In this document: piece by piece, positions 50,466 through 61,367 of the stretch | Layout of the letters: every line of letters begins with the position of its first letter | How positions within the stretch are numbered: position 1 is the first letter of the stretch | From: Eggerthellaceae bacterium | Lineage (GTDB): Bacteria; Actinomycetota; Coriobacteriia; Coriobacteriales; Eggerthellaceae | NCBI GenBank assembly: GCA_022791455.1 | Contig: JAAVZC010000003.1 | Span: forward strand, 1 to 64,000 | Length of the DNA: 64,000 nt | Direction: 5' to 3' | The notes under the pieces: generated by a model | Told to the model about the DNA's origin: nothing | The model's database searches: none | What the model saw: only the letters and a program-made list of their open reading frames with translations | Made by a program: the position numbers and the translations under genes

Positions 50466-52184
50466 CTACAGCGAGTTGGTTTTGGCGGTGGGGAGGTGTT
50501 CGCCGCAGTGGCCGATTACCAGCTTCCCCTCTTCGTAGTCGGCGAAGAAATGCACTCGCAAGGTTTCGCCCGGCTTGCTGGAGTGGCCTTTCACATGGGC
50601 GGTCATATCGTGGGTCTTGCCCTTATACTCCACCGTTCGCAGGCGCGCGAAGGTTTGGTTGCGCTTGTTGTGCTTCATGTCGCGCAGCGTCAGCTCGAAA
50701 CCGGTCTGGTCTTGGAAGCGCTTGGCAACATGGCCGCCTTCCTGGTTGATGATCAGCGGATAGAGCACCACCGCCATCGACCGCAGCGCATCCCACACTT
50801 CCGCCGTCGATCCGGAGGTGAAGTCCTCGGCGCTCTTTCGGGCGGCTGGCAAGATGAGGAGCCGATCGGCGAAAGCACGTGCCGCCAGATCAACTGCCTC
50901 TGCCGGCGTCTGGGGAAGGCGCAGGTCGTCCATAAGCGTTGCCCGCATGGCTAGGGAGGCGTTTTCCTTGCGCAGAGCCGCCGTTTCCATCTCGAGCGTG
51001 CGCGTGCGGTGAAGGGTGGAGGCCAGCTTGAAGTTGGCCTCGGAAATGGCCTTGTCATAGGAGGCACTCGTGGTTTCCAGTTCTTCTTGCAGCCGCAGGT
51101 TTTCCAGGAGGGCCTCCTCCAGCTGGGGGTCCATGGGGGGAGCCGTCAGGAGGCCGCGGACTTCCGGTTGAGATGAGGGGGACGCCGCGGAAAGATCCTT
51201 CGCTCCGCTCAGGATGACGACCGAAGAGTCTGATTCGGGGTTTTCGGTCGAGACGACAGAAGAGTCTGATTCGGACATGGGGCTTTCCTCGGGCCGCGAA
51301 TATCTCTCCACTCCGTCCCCTTCGGGGCCTCCGGTCGAGATGACGTTGGAGGTGACTTCGGGCTCGTCCTGCAGTTCCTCTTCGGGAACGTAGTCGAGCA
51401 TGGCGGTGAAGACCGGCACGCCGTCCTCTTCGGATTCCAGCAGCGTGGTGCGATCGCTCACCGCCATGGCAATGATGTTGTCCACCACGGCGCCGAATTC
51501 CTGCTCGTCCAAATAGGGGTCGAAGTAGAAGGGGGCATCCACGCAAGTGCCCATGCCGGAGAGCTGCATAATCCAGGCACGCCGGTGCTCCGCCTCGCTG
51601 AAGGCGCGGGCGGTATCGAAGTTCTCCCCGTTCAGGATGAGCTTCGACTCAATGGCGAGCGCCCAGCCCTTGGGCCCGGCGCCCACGTAATAGAGCAGCA
51701 CGGAATCGGTCTTGTCGTCGTAGAGGGGGAACACGAAAACATGGTCGAGCACCTCGTCGAACAGCGTCCATTCCAACGGCCGCACATCCAACAACAGGCA
51801 CGAGGGGAACAGTCGTTCCAGCTGGTCGAGCGGCGTGTTCAGGAAACTCTCGCCCTCGTCGAACGCGGCCACAGCGGAACTCCCCAGCTGCAGCATGCAG
51901 GGCATCTTCTCCCACAGTTCCACCACGGACGGGTAGAACATCACCTCGATCCCCTGCGATTGCAGGTCGTGGTCGATGGAGTTGCGCAGGAAACAGGAGC
52001 CTCGATAGGTGTTGCGGGTGCCGGCCGCCAGCGGATGGGCGGCAATCTTCGCGCGGTCCTCCTTCAGAAGCGACGGCAGGTTGCGGCTGTGCTTTTCGAC
52101 CAGACCGGCCCAGTTGCTCTTCAGGATGCGCTTCTGCCGCTGCACCACTTTATGATGGAAGGACTTCTTCTTCGCTTTTGCCAT
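50466..52184 (-). CDS. Unknown 572-aa protein with REP-derived low-complexity insert
   Basis: A basic start (MAKAKKKSFHHKVVQRQKRI), then a globular N-terminal region (about residues 50-275) rich in aromatic residues. A roughly 50-residue repetitive insert follows (about 281-331), containing VILSGAKDLS and ISTGGPEGDGVERYS, then a coiled coil (about 340-400). The C-terminal domain has KRFQDQTGFELTLRDMKHNK. I recognise no family. The frame runs uninterrupted through the insert. Confidence 0.75.
   Translation of the reverse strand: MAKAKKKSFHHKVVQRQKRILKSNWAGLVEKHSRNLPSLLKEDRAKIAAHPLAAGTRNTYRGSCFLRNSIDHDLQSQGIEVMFYPSVVELWEKMPCMLQLGSSAVAAFDEGESFLNTPLDQLERLFPSCLLLDVRPLEWTLFDEVLDHVFVFPLYDDKTDSVLLYYVGAGPKGWALAIESKLILNGENFDTARAFSEAEHRRAWIMQLSGMGTCVDAPFYFDPYLDEQEFGAVVDNIIAMAVSDRTTLLESEEDGVPVFTAMLDYVPEEELQDEPEVTSNVISTGGPEGDGVERYSRPEESPMSESDSSVVSTENPESDSSVVILSGAKDLSAASPSSQPEVRGLLTAPPMDPQLEEALLENLRLQEELETTSASYDKAISEANFKLASTLHRTRTLEMETAALRKENASLAMRATLMDDLRLPQTPAEAVDLAARAFADRLLILPAARKSAEDFTSGSTAEVWDALRSMAVVLYPLIINQEGGHVAKRFQDQTGFELTLRDMKHNKRNQTFARLRTVEYKGKTHDMTAHVKGHSSKPGETLRVHFFADYEEGKLVIGHCGEHLPTAKTNSL
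51193..51344. repeat. REP-like sequences embedded in a coding region
   Basis: Contains AGATCCTTCGCTCCGCTCAG running into GATGAC (51193-51218), the same class as the intergenic repeat at 5.9 kb. A tandem duplication around GAAGAGTCTGATTCGG follows, then a second palindrome-like unit (51302-51344, centre CCCCTTCGGGG). All lie in frame within the host gene. Confidence 0.8.
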
Positions 52185-52279
52185 GATCTCTCGCAGTTCG
52201 CTCGCTCAGTGTTTTTCGAGGAAATCATAGCAGGTCGCAGCGGCGGGGAAACCTCACAACTTCGCGTTTTGGCGCAAGT

Positions 52280-53209
52280 CTACTTATCCCCCACAATGGG
52301 CTTTTCGTCGGCGCCTTCATCGCCCAGCGGCTCCACGTGCACGAGCACCTCCGTGATGGCGGGAAACCGCCGCTTCAGGGCATCTTCCACCTGATCGCCC
52401 AGGCCATGGGCATGAAACACCGTCATTTCCGGCTCCACCTGGATGTGCAGGTCGCAGTAGACTTCGCCCTGAGTGCCGCGCGTGCGCACCTGGTGCACGT
52501 TGCAGACCCCAGGAATGGACGACGCGATAGTAGAAATATCGCGAGACGGGATGCGGGCGTGGTCGGAAAGAGTGCGCAGGGCCGTGCGGAAGACCCCGAC
52601 CGCCGTGACCAGGATGGCCGCCGTCACCACCAGCGCCATCACCGGGTCGGCCGCCGGGAAGCCCAGCTGCACCAGCACAAGGCCGGCGATAACCCCCAGC
52701 GACACGAAGGCATCGGAAAGCGTATGAGAAGCATCGGCCAGAAGGATGTCGGATCGGTACTTCTTCCCGCAGTGGCGCTCGTAGCAGGTGACCCCGATGT
52801 TGACGGCCATGGTGCCCACCATCACCACGAACGAGAGCCAGGTGACGTCGGCGGTATACACCCCCGAGATCAGCTTACCCACAGCACTCGATCCCACTTC
52901 GAAGGCGGCCGCCAGCAGCAGCACCCCAATGACGAGCGAACCGTAGGTCTCGAACTTCGCATGCCCGTAAGGGTGGGACTTGTCCGCCGGGCGGCTGGCC
53001 ACCGAAAGGGCGATGATGCCCACCACGTTGCCGAAACCGTCGAAAAACGAATGGATGCCATCCGCGCGCATGGAGGTGGAACCGGACGCCAGGCCGAAGA
53101 AGAACTTCGCCGCGGCCACCGCCATGTTAAGCAGCAACACAATCCAGAGCACTCGCTCGACGGCGGCGGAGCGCGGGGCTTTGGGGGAAGCGGTCTCGAG
53201 CGTGCTCAC
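52280..53209 (-). CDS. Cation diffusion facilitator transporter
   Basis: A 309-residue CDF exporter of Zn/Fe/Mn/Co-type divalent cations. There are six membrane helices with the metal site ADGIHSFFDGFGN on helix 2 and DASHTLSDAFVS on helix 5. A His-containing cytoplasmic domain follows (HQVRTRGTQGEVYCDLHIQV). Metal specificity cannot be read. Confidence 0.92.
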   Translation of the reverse strand: MSTLETASPKAPRSAAVERVLWIVLLLNMAVAAAKFFFGLASGSTSMRADGIHSFFDGFGNVVGIIALSVASRPADKSHPYGHAKFETYGSLVIGVLLLAAAFEVGSSAVGKLISGVYTADVTWLSFVVMVGTMAVNIGVTCYERHCGKKYRSDILLADASHTLSDAFVSLGVIAGLVLVQLGFPAADPVMALVVTAAILVTAVGVFRTALRTLSDHARIPSRDISTIASSIPGVCNVHQVRTRGTQGEVYCDLHIQVEPEMTVFHAHGLGDQVEDALKRRFPAITEVLVHVEPLGDEGADEKPIVGDK

Positions 53210-53235
53210 GGTTCTCCTAGCGAACGAACGAATAC

Positions 53236-53259
53236 AAAAAGAGCCCCGGCTGGGGCTCT
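53236..53259 (-). terminator. Terminator of tRNA-Leu
   Basis: AGAGCCCC and GGGGCTCT pair perfectly around four bases and are followed by Ts on the minus strand, 9 nt after the tRNA 3' end. Confidence 0.9.
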
Positions 53260-53268
53260 GGAAGTTCC

Positions 53269-53357
53269 TGGTGTCGGAGGCGGGATTTGAACCCGCACAC
53301 CCGAGATGTGGGCACTAGCACCTCAAGCTAGCGTGTCTGCCGTTCCACCACTCCGAC
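53269..53357 (-). tRNA. tRNA-Leu (anticodon GAG)
   Basis: An 89-nt class II tRNA on the minus strand. The acceptor stem is GTCGGAG/CTCCGAC, with discriminator A and an encoded CCA. The anticodon stem-loop CTAGC-TTGAGGT-GCTAG gives anticodon GAG. A long variable arm and GGTTCAAATCC T-loop are present. It reads CUC and CUU. Confidence 0.96.
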
Positions 53358-53379
53358 ATCTGAAAAAAGTGCGTTGACT

Positions 53380-53407
53380 ATATTAGCATAGCCCTTTCCG
53401 TTTGCAA
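53380..53407 (-). promoter_or_regulatory. Promoter of tRNA-Leu
   Basis: TTGCAA, a 16-bp spacer and TAATAT end about 22 bp before the mature tRNA 5' end. Confidence 0.65.
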
Positions 53408-53428
53408 CGGAAATTTTCCTGCACCCGT

Positions 53429-53683
53429 TTAGCGGACGATGCTCCCATGGGGATAGATGACCATCAGCACGATGAGCGAGAGCAAGAAGACCACGGCGCA
53501 GATGATGGTGATGCGGTCCAAGTTCTTCTCGATGATGCTGGTGCCCGTCTGAGTAGAGTACATGGAGCTGGCGATCATGTCGGAAATGCCCGTGCCCTTG
53601 CCCGAATGGAGCAGAATGAAGATGACCAGGCCGACACCGGAGACGACCAGCAGGATAAGCATGATGATAAGCAGCGGATTCAA
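53429..53683 (-). CDS. secG: Preprotein translocase subunit SecG
   Basis: An 84-residue, two-helix membrane protein with the SecG core VGLVIFILLHSGKGTGISDM between the helices. The start is a TTG (MNPLLIIMLILL) preceded by a purine-rich stretch. In many bacteria secG sits beside tpiA/pgk/gap, as here. Confidence 0.92.
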   Translation of the reverse strand: MNPLLIIMLILLVVSGVGLVIFILLHSGKGTGISDMIASSMYSTQTGTSIIEKNLDRITIICAVVFLLSLIVLMVIYPHGSIVR

Positions 53684-53782
53684 AATGATTCTCTTTCTTC
53701 CCGCAAACGGATGGATTCACACAAGCAGATAAGTATAGGGGCCGGGGCGCTCCTGCGCAAGTGAAACCATAAAAGTGACTGG

Positions 53783-54232
53783 TTATTTAATGCTGTAGGC
53801 GGTCACGGACATCTTCGCCACCGGTCTACCGTCGCCATCGAACACATCAACCCGGTAGAAGCTGAGGCGGTTGCCCTCCTTCTCGCAATGGCCGCGGGCA
53901 ATGAGCTTGTCCGCCTTGGGCGAGGAAAGGAAGTCGATGGACGAGGTGGCGTTCACGCACGGTCCGCGCCCCGTGACCGAGGCAACTGCCAGCGCGAAGT
54001 CCGCCAGCGTGAAAATGGCGCCGCCCATCACATGGCCCTGGGCGTTGCAGTGGATGTCCGCCAGATCCATCTCCACCACGCTGTGGCCGCGGCTGCCCTC
54101 CACGATGCGGCACCCGGCCGCCTGGGTTGCGAAGAGATCTTTGCCGTAGAAGGCGTTCAGCTCTTCCAGGGTGGGGTTGTCCTTCAGCACCACCGGATCG
54201 TTCAGCATATCAGGCACCTTTGCCTCTGCCAC
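53783..54232 (-). CDS. PaaI-family hotdog thioesterase
   Basis: A 149-residue hotdog-fold acyl-CoA thioesterase. Signature HCNAQGHVMGGAIFTLADFA and the following NATSSIDFLSSPKADKLIA strand are clear. It starts with GTG after AAGGAG. The substrate is not deducible. Confidence 0.87.
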   Translation of the reverse strand: MAEAKVPDMLNDPVVLKDNPTLEELNAFYGKDLFATQAAGCRIVEGSRGHSVVEMDLADIHCNAQGHVMGGAIFTLADFALAVASVTGRGPCVNATSSIDFLSSPKADKLIARGHCEKEGNRLSFYRVDVFDGDGRPVAKMSVTAYSIK

Positions 54233-54250
54233 GCTTGTCTCCTTAGAACG

Positions 54251-54271
54251 AAAAGGGCGCCAAAGCGCCCT
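54251..54271 (-). terminator. Terminator of gpmI
   Basis: AGGGCGC and GCGCCCT pair around a 4-nt loop and are followed by TTTTC, 3 nt after the gpmI stop. Confidence 0.85.
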
Positions 54272-54274
54272 AGA

Positions 54275-55822
54275 TTACTTTACCAGCAGGCTCTCGCCGG
54301 TCATGACCGCCGGGGCCGCCACCTCGATGGCGTCCAGCAACGTGGGGGCGATATCGCAAAGCGCCCCTTCGCGGTCCGCCAGGGCCAGGCCCTCGCCGGT
54401 GCCGTCCACCAGGATGAATGGCACGAGGGCGGTGGTGTGGGCAGTGTGAGGACTGCCGTCGGCCGCCACCATCTTGTCGGCGTTGCCGTGGTCGGCGGTG
54501 ACGAAGGCCACACCTCCCTTGGCGCGAATGGCGTCCAGCACCGCACCCACGCCGGCATCCACCGCTTCAACTGCGGCAACGGCGGCGGGGATGGAACCGG
54601 TATGGCCCACCATGTCGCAATTGGCGAAGTTGACGATATATACGTCCGCCTCGTCCGCTTCGATGGCCGCCACCAGCTTCGACGCCACTTCCGGTTCGCT
54701 CATGGCCGGCTGCAGGTCGTAGGTGGCCACCTTCGGGCTGGGAACGAGCACGCGCTCCTCCCCCGCCTTCGGCTCCTCGCGGCCGCCATTCAGGAAGAAA
54801 GTCACATGGGCGTACTTCTCAGTCTCGGCAATGTGGTATTGGCGCAGGCCCGCCTGGGCCAGCACGTCCGCCAGCACCTCTTCGGGAAATTCCTTCGCAA
54901 AGGCCACCGGCGCGTCGATGGTGGAGTCGTACTCGGTGAGGCACACGAAGTCCACCTGCGGCCAGCGCTTCCGCGCGAAACCGGAGAAATCGGCATCCGT
55001 GAGCGCGCGCGTAATCTCGCGGGCCCGGTCGGGACGGAAGTTGAAGAAAATAACCGCGTCGCCGTCCTGCATGCCGCGGCCGTCCAGGGCAACCGGCGCC
55101 ACGAACTCGTCCGTGACGTCCTGGGCATAGGAGCTCTCGACCGCCGCCACCGCGTCTTCGGCCACCAGGTTCTCGCCCAGCGCCACGGTGTTGTAGGCCC
55201 GCTCCACACGATCCCAGCGATTGTCGCGGTCCATGGCGTAATAGCGTCCCTCGATGCTGGCGATGCGGGCGTCCACCGCGCCGTCGGATGCGTTGTTCAC
55301 CTGCCCGAGCACGTCCAGGAGCTGCGCCACGTAATCGGCACCGCTGGCCGGCGGCACGTCGCGGCCGTCCAGGAAGCAATGGATGCGAATGCGCTCCACC
55401 CCCGCCTTGGCCGCCGCGCGCACCAGCGCGTAGAGGTGCTCGTTTGAAGAATGGACGCCGCCGTCGGAGAGCAGTCCCATCAGGTGCAGCACCGCGCCGG
55501 GCTTCTTCGCCGATTCGAATGCCGCCGCAATCACCGGGTTGGACTCCAGCTCGCCGCTGCGGCAGGCGCGGTTGATGCGCGTGAGCTCCTGGAACACCAC
55601 GCGCCCGGCGCCGATGTTCAGGTGCCCCACCTCGGAGTTGCCCATCTGGCCCTCCGGCAGCCCCACCGCCTCCTCGGAAGCGGCAAGCTTGGTCCAGGGA
55701 GCGCTGGCGAACAACTCGTCCAGCCGCGGTGTGGACGCGAGCGAGATGGCGTTGCCCGGGCCGGCAGGGGCCAGCCCGAAGCCGTCCATGATGATAAGGC
55801 AGGCAGGCAAGCGCTTCGCCAT
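54275..55822 (-). CDS. gpmI: 2,3-bisphosphoglycerate-independent phosphoglycerate mutase
   Basis: Converts 3-PG to 2-PG using Mn. The 515 residues start MAKRLPACLIIMDGFGLAPA. The catalytic serine lies in GQMGNSEVGHLNIGAGR near residue 62, and FVTADHGNADKM carries metal ligands. Its ATG shares one base with the tpiA stop. Confidence 0.96.
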   Translation of the reverse strand: MAKRLPACLIIMDGFGLAPAGPGNAISLASTPRLDELFASAPWTKLAASEEAVGLPEGQMGNSEVGHLNIGAGRVVFQELTRINRACRSGELESNPVIAAAFESAKKPGAVLHLMGLLSDGGVHSSNEHLYALVRAAAKAGVERIRIHCFLDGRDVPPASGADYVAQLLDVLGQVNNASDGAVDARIASIEGRYYAMDRDNRWDRVERAYNTVALGENLVAEDAVAAVESSYAQDVTDEFVAPVALDGRGMQDGDAVIFFNFRPDRAREITRALTDADFSGFARKRWPQVDFVCLTEYDSTIDAPVAFAKEFPEEVLADVLAQAGLRQYHIAETEKYAHVTFFLNGGREEPKAGEERVLVPSPKVATYDLQPAMSEPEVASKLVAAIEADEADVYIVNFANCDMVGHTGSIPAAVAAVEAVDAGVGAVLDAIRAKGGVAFVTADHGNADKMVAADGSPHTAHTTALVPFILVDGTGEGLALADREGALCDIAPTLLDAIEVAAPAVMTGESLLVK

Positions 55823-56595
55823 TATTTCACCGCCGCCTCGACGATGGCGATGAAGGAGGCCGCCTTCAGGCTGGCGCCGCCGATAAGGCCGCCGTCGATG
55901 TTGGGCTGGCCCAGCAGCAGCTCGGCGTTGCCCTCGTTCATCGATCCGCCGTAGAGCACGCGCATCTTCTCGGCCACTTCGGTGCCGTACAAACGGCCCA
56001 GGGTGGCGCGCACGGCGGCGCACACTTCCTCTGCCTGCTCGGGCGTGGCGGTGCGGCCGGTGCCGATGGCCCAGATGGGCTCATAGGCAACCACGCAGCC
56101 CTCGGCGTCGTGGCCCTCAATGCCGGCGAAAGCGGCCTCTACCTGGCGGCACACGTAGTCGATGTAGGCGCCGTCATCGCGCACTTCCAGGCTCTCGCCC
56201 ACGCACACGATGGGGGCAATCTTGCCCTCGATGAGCGCCTTCGCCTTCAGATTCACGTCCTCGTTGGTCTCGCCGAACAGGGTGCGGCGCTCTGAATGGC
56301 CCACGATGCAGTAGCTGCAGCCGCACTCCTTCAACATGTCCACCGAGATCTCGCCGGTATAGGCGCCCTTGGGCTGGAAGTACACGTTCTGCGCGCCCAC
56401 GGCAATCTTGCATTTGTCGAAGTCCAGCACCGTCTTCGCCGGCTTGATATCGGTGTAGGGCGGGCAGATGCACACGTCCACGTCCTCGGCCCACTCCTTC
56501 TCGAAGCGGTTGGAGATCTCTTGGGTGAGCACCACCCCCTCGCTGACGGTGTTGTTCATTTTCCAGTTGCCCGCAATGAGCTTTCTCCTGGTCAT
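55822..56595 (-). CDS. tpiA: Triose-phosphate isomerase
   Basis: A 257-residue TIM barrel starting MTRRKLIAGNWKMNNTVSEG. It has Lys12, catalytic His100 in YCIVGHSERRTLFGE, the glutamate in VVAYEPIWAIGTGRTATP and the phosphate-binding VLYGGSMNEGNA. AAGGAA lies 6 nt upstream. Confidence 0.97.
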   Translation of the reverse strand: MTRRKLIAGNWKMNNTVSEGVVLTQEISNRFEKEWAEDVDVCICPPYTDIKPAKTVLDFDKCKIAVGAQNVYFQPKGAYTGEISVDMLKECGCSYCIVGHSERRTLFGETNEDVNLKAKALIEGKIAPIVCVGESLEVRDDGAYIDYVCRQVEAAFAGIEGHDAEGCVVAYEPIWAIGTGRTATPEQAEEVCAAVRATLGRLYGTEVAEKMRVLYGGSMNEGNAELLLGQPNIDGGLIGGASLKAASFIAIVEAAVK

Positions 56596-56632
56596 AACTG
56601 ATTCCTTTCGTAGATTCGCGGAAGTTGCCGCT

Positions 56633-57829
<1,197 letters not shown>

Positions 57830-57848
57830 AGAAGCTCCTTTCAAACAT

Positions 57849-57881
57849 GAAAACCCGATTCAAAGAGCGAACCGGGTTTTC
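57849..57881 (-). terminator. Terminator of gap
   Basis: AAAACCCG and CGGGTTTT form the stem on the minus strand, with T-residues in the 3' arm, 24 nt after gap. It may reduce rather than block read-through into pgk. Confidence 0.7.
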
Positions 57882-57905
57882 AAAGACAATACGCTGATGC
57901 AACCG

Positions 57906-59252
<1,347 letters not shown>

Positions 59253-59271
59253 CTACATCTCTCCGATCGCT

Positions 59272-60213
59272 CTACTTGGCGCGGGCTCCTTCGGCCATTT
59301 GCTGCAGGCGGCGCACTCGGTGGTTCATGGCGGACTTCGAAAGCGGCGGGTCGGACATTTCCCCCAGCTCCTTGAGGGAGGCTTCCGGGTGCTGCACCCG
59401 CAGCCGGATGAACTCCTGGAGCGCCGGGGGCAGCTTCTCGAAACCGTAGGCGGAAAGCACCTCGCGGATGACGCCAATCTGCTCGCCAGCGGCCTTCGAA
59501 GTTTTCTGCTGGTTTGCCATTTCGGCGTTGATCAGGCGGTTCACATCGTTGCGCACGCTTTTCACCACGCGCTGCTCCTCCATGAACAGGGCCGCTTGAT
59601 GGGCGCCCACGTAGGCGAGGAACTCCATAATGGCCTCGCCGCTCTTCAGGTAGACCATGAACGAGCTGCGCCGCTGCATGATGCGGGCGGAGATGCCCTT
59701 GAGGGCCATGAGGGCTTGCAGCCCCTCTGCCAGCTCTTGGGTCTCGGCCATGATCTCGAAATGGAAGTCGCTGCGGGGGTTGGAGATGAAGCCGCTGCCC
59801 AGGAAGGCGCCGCGCAGATAGGCGGCGGCGTCGCACTGCTTGCGCACGAGCGACGGGTCGATGCCCAGCTCCAGGCCGCCGTCTTCGGTGAGGATGCCCA
59901 GGTCACGCAGGGCGTCGGCCAGTTCTGGCTGGCGGGGCACCTCGATGAGGTAGTTCGGCGTCTTGTGCAGTACGCTGCGACGCACGGTAAGGTCGGTCTT
60001 CAGGCTGTAGATGCCGTGGATGAGGCGAATGACCAGGCGCGCCACCGAAGCGCTGTCGGTGGCGATCTCCATGCGGTAGCTGCCGGTGCCGGAGAGGAAC
60101 AGCGTCCCCTCGATGCGCACGAGCGCCGCAAGCGTGGCCTTTTCACAGTGGGAGCACTCCGGCTCCACATGACTGAGCTCTTCCTTCACAGAAGAGGAGA
60201 ACGATGCCGCCAC
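59272..60213 (-). CDS. whiA: Sporulation/cell-division regulator WhiA
   Basis: A 313-residue protein with an N-terminal LAGLIDADG-like domain (LAALVRIEGTLFLSGTG; YLRGAFLGSGFISNPRSDFH) and a C-terminal helix-turn-helix (LKELGEMSDPPLSKSAMNHR). It starts with GTG after a G-rich site. Conserved order: rapZ-mgfK-whiA. Confidence 0.95.
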   Translation of the reverse strand: MAASFSSSVKEELSHVEPECSHCEKATLAALVRIEGTLFLSGTGSYRMEIATDSASVARLVIRLIHGIYSLKTDLTVRRSVLHKTPNYLIEVPRQPELADALRDLGILTEDGGLELGIDPSLVRKQCDAAAYLRGAFLGSGFISNPRSDFHFEIMAETQELAEGLQALMALKGISARIMQRRSSFMVYLKSGEAIMEFLAYVGAHQAALFMEEQRVVKSVRNDVNRLINAEMANQQKTSKAAGEQIGVIREVLSAYGFEKLPPALQEFIRLRVQHPEASLKELGEMSDPPLSKSAMNHRVRRLQQMAEGARAK

Positions 60214-60224
60214 TGCCGCCCCCC

Positions 60225-61367
60225 CTAGCGCCGCCGCCGGGCTTCGATCATAGAGATCACGTCGCCGAACGCCTGGTGCATGGCCTGGGGGTTATGCCAG
60301 GTGGGGCGCTCGGCGTCTGCCAGGTTGCGCTCGAGCACCATCGGCCCGCGGGCCTGAATGGCCTGCAGGTCGTCGTAGGTGAAGTTTACGCGGCGCACGC
60401 CGTCGTCGTCGACCGTGGCGGCCGCGGCGTCAACCATGCTGCCAAAGCGCCCCGGAAGCACCGCGGCACGGAAGCTCTGCTCCACCGGATTCTGGGAGCG
60501 CACCGGCCGCGGGGAGTGCACCAACATGAAGTCCACAAGGCCGTCCATACCGTGGTCCGCCAGCGCCTCAAAGTGCTCGCGAGCGGTAAGGCCCCAGGTC
60601 TCCCCCTGCACGTCCGCCAGCGAGCAGACGAACAGCACGCTTCCCCGGGAGGCGCGAATGGCGTCCACCACGCCGGGCACCAGCAGGTTCGGGATGATGG
60701 AGGTGAACAGCGACCCCGGCCCCAGCACAATGAGGTCGGCGTTGCGAATGGCCTCGAGCGCCGGCCAGTAGGGGCGCACCACGCCGCCCTCTCCCACCAG
60801 CGCCACCCGTTCCAGCGCCGTCTTGGAATGACAGGCCACCGCCTGTCCCTGCAGCAGCGCGCCGTCGCGGGTGCGGGCCCGCAGCTCCACATGGTCGAGG
60901 GTGGAGGGGTACACGTGCCCCTGGGCCTCAAGCAGCCGCTCGCAGATGGCAATGGCCTCCGGGAAGCTGCCGCAAGCATCTTCCAGTCCCGCCAGCACAA
61001 GGTTCCCCAGCGCATGGTCACGAGCCACGGCGAATCGGTACTTGAATACCTTCACCAGCGGGTCGTCCGGATTCTTCGCGAAGGCCACCAGGCACTTGCG
61101 AATATCGCCGGGAGGGGTGACGTCCGCCTCCTCGCGCAGGATGCCGGTAGAGCCGCCGTCGTCGGCCATGGCCACCACCGCGCTCGTGGAGATGCCAAGC
61201 GAGAGCAGTGTGCGAATGGACATGGGGGCACCGGTACCACCGCCGATCACCACCGCACGAAACGGCCGCGAACCGCGGGATATGGGAGCCGCTGGGGCAT
61301 CCAGGTTCAGCGCTTGGAAGGCGCTCGTGGCCCCCGGGTCGCTGCGAAACGGTCGGGTCAGCCTCAT
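60225..61367 (-). CDS. Gluconeogenesis factor YvcK/MgfK family protein
   Basis: A 380-residue protein (CofD-like fold) with AVVIGGGTGAPMSIRTLLSL and AMADDGGSTGILREE. In Bacillus it is needed for growth on gluconeogenic carbon and cell-wall homeostasis. Its ATG overlaps the rapZ stop (ATGA). Confidence 0.93.
   Translation of the reverse strand: MRLTRPFRSDPGATSAFQALNLDAPAAPISRGSRPFRAVVIGGGTGAPMSIRTLLSLGISTSAVVAMADDGGSTGILREEADVTPPGDIRKCLVAFAKNPDDPLVKVFKYRFAVARDHALGNLVLAGLEDACGSFPEAIAICERLLEAQGHVYPSTLDHVELRARTRDGALLQGQAVACHSKTALERVALVGEGGVVRPYWPALEAIRNADLIVLGPGSLFTSIIPNLLVPGVVDAIRASRGSVLFVCSLADVQGETWGLTAREHFEALADHGMDGLVDFMLVHSPRPVRSQNPVEQSFRAAVLPGRFGSMVDAAAATVDDDGVRRVNFTYDDLQAIQARGPMVLERNLADAERPTWHNPQAMHQAFGDVISMIEARRRR

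Noticed and set aside
51193-51344. Repeats in the 572-aa gene as a frameshift or assembly artefact
   Set aside because: The frame stays open through all units and coding sequence of normal composition continues on both sides.
53269-53357. tRNA-Leu as an attachment site for an integrated element
   Set aside because: No duplicated tRNA 3' end or integrase nearby; flanking genes are ordinary core genes.
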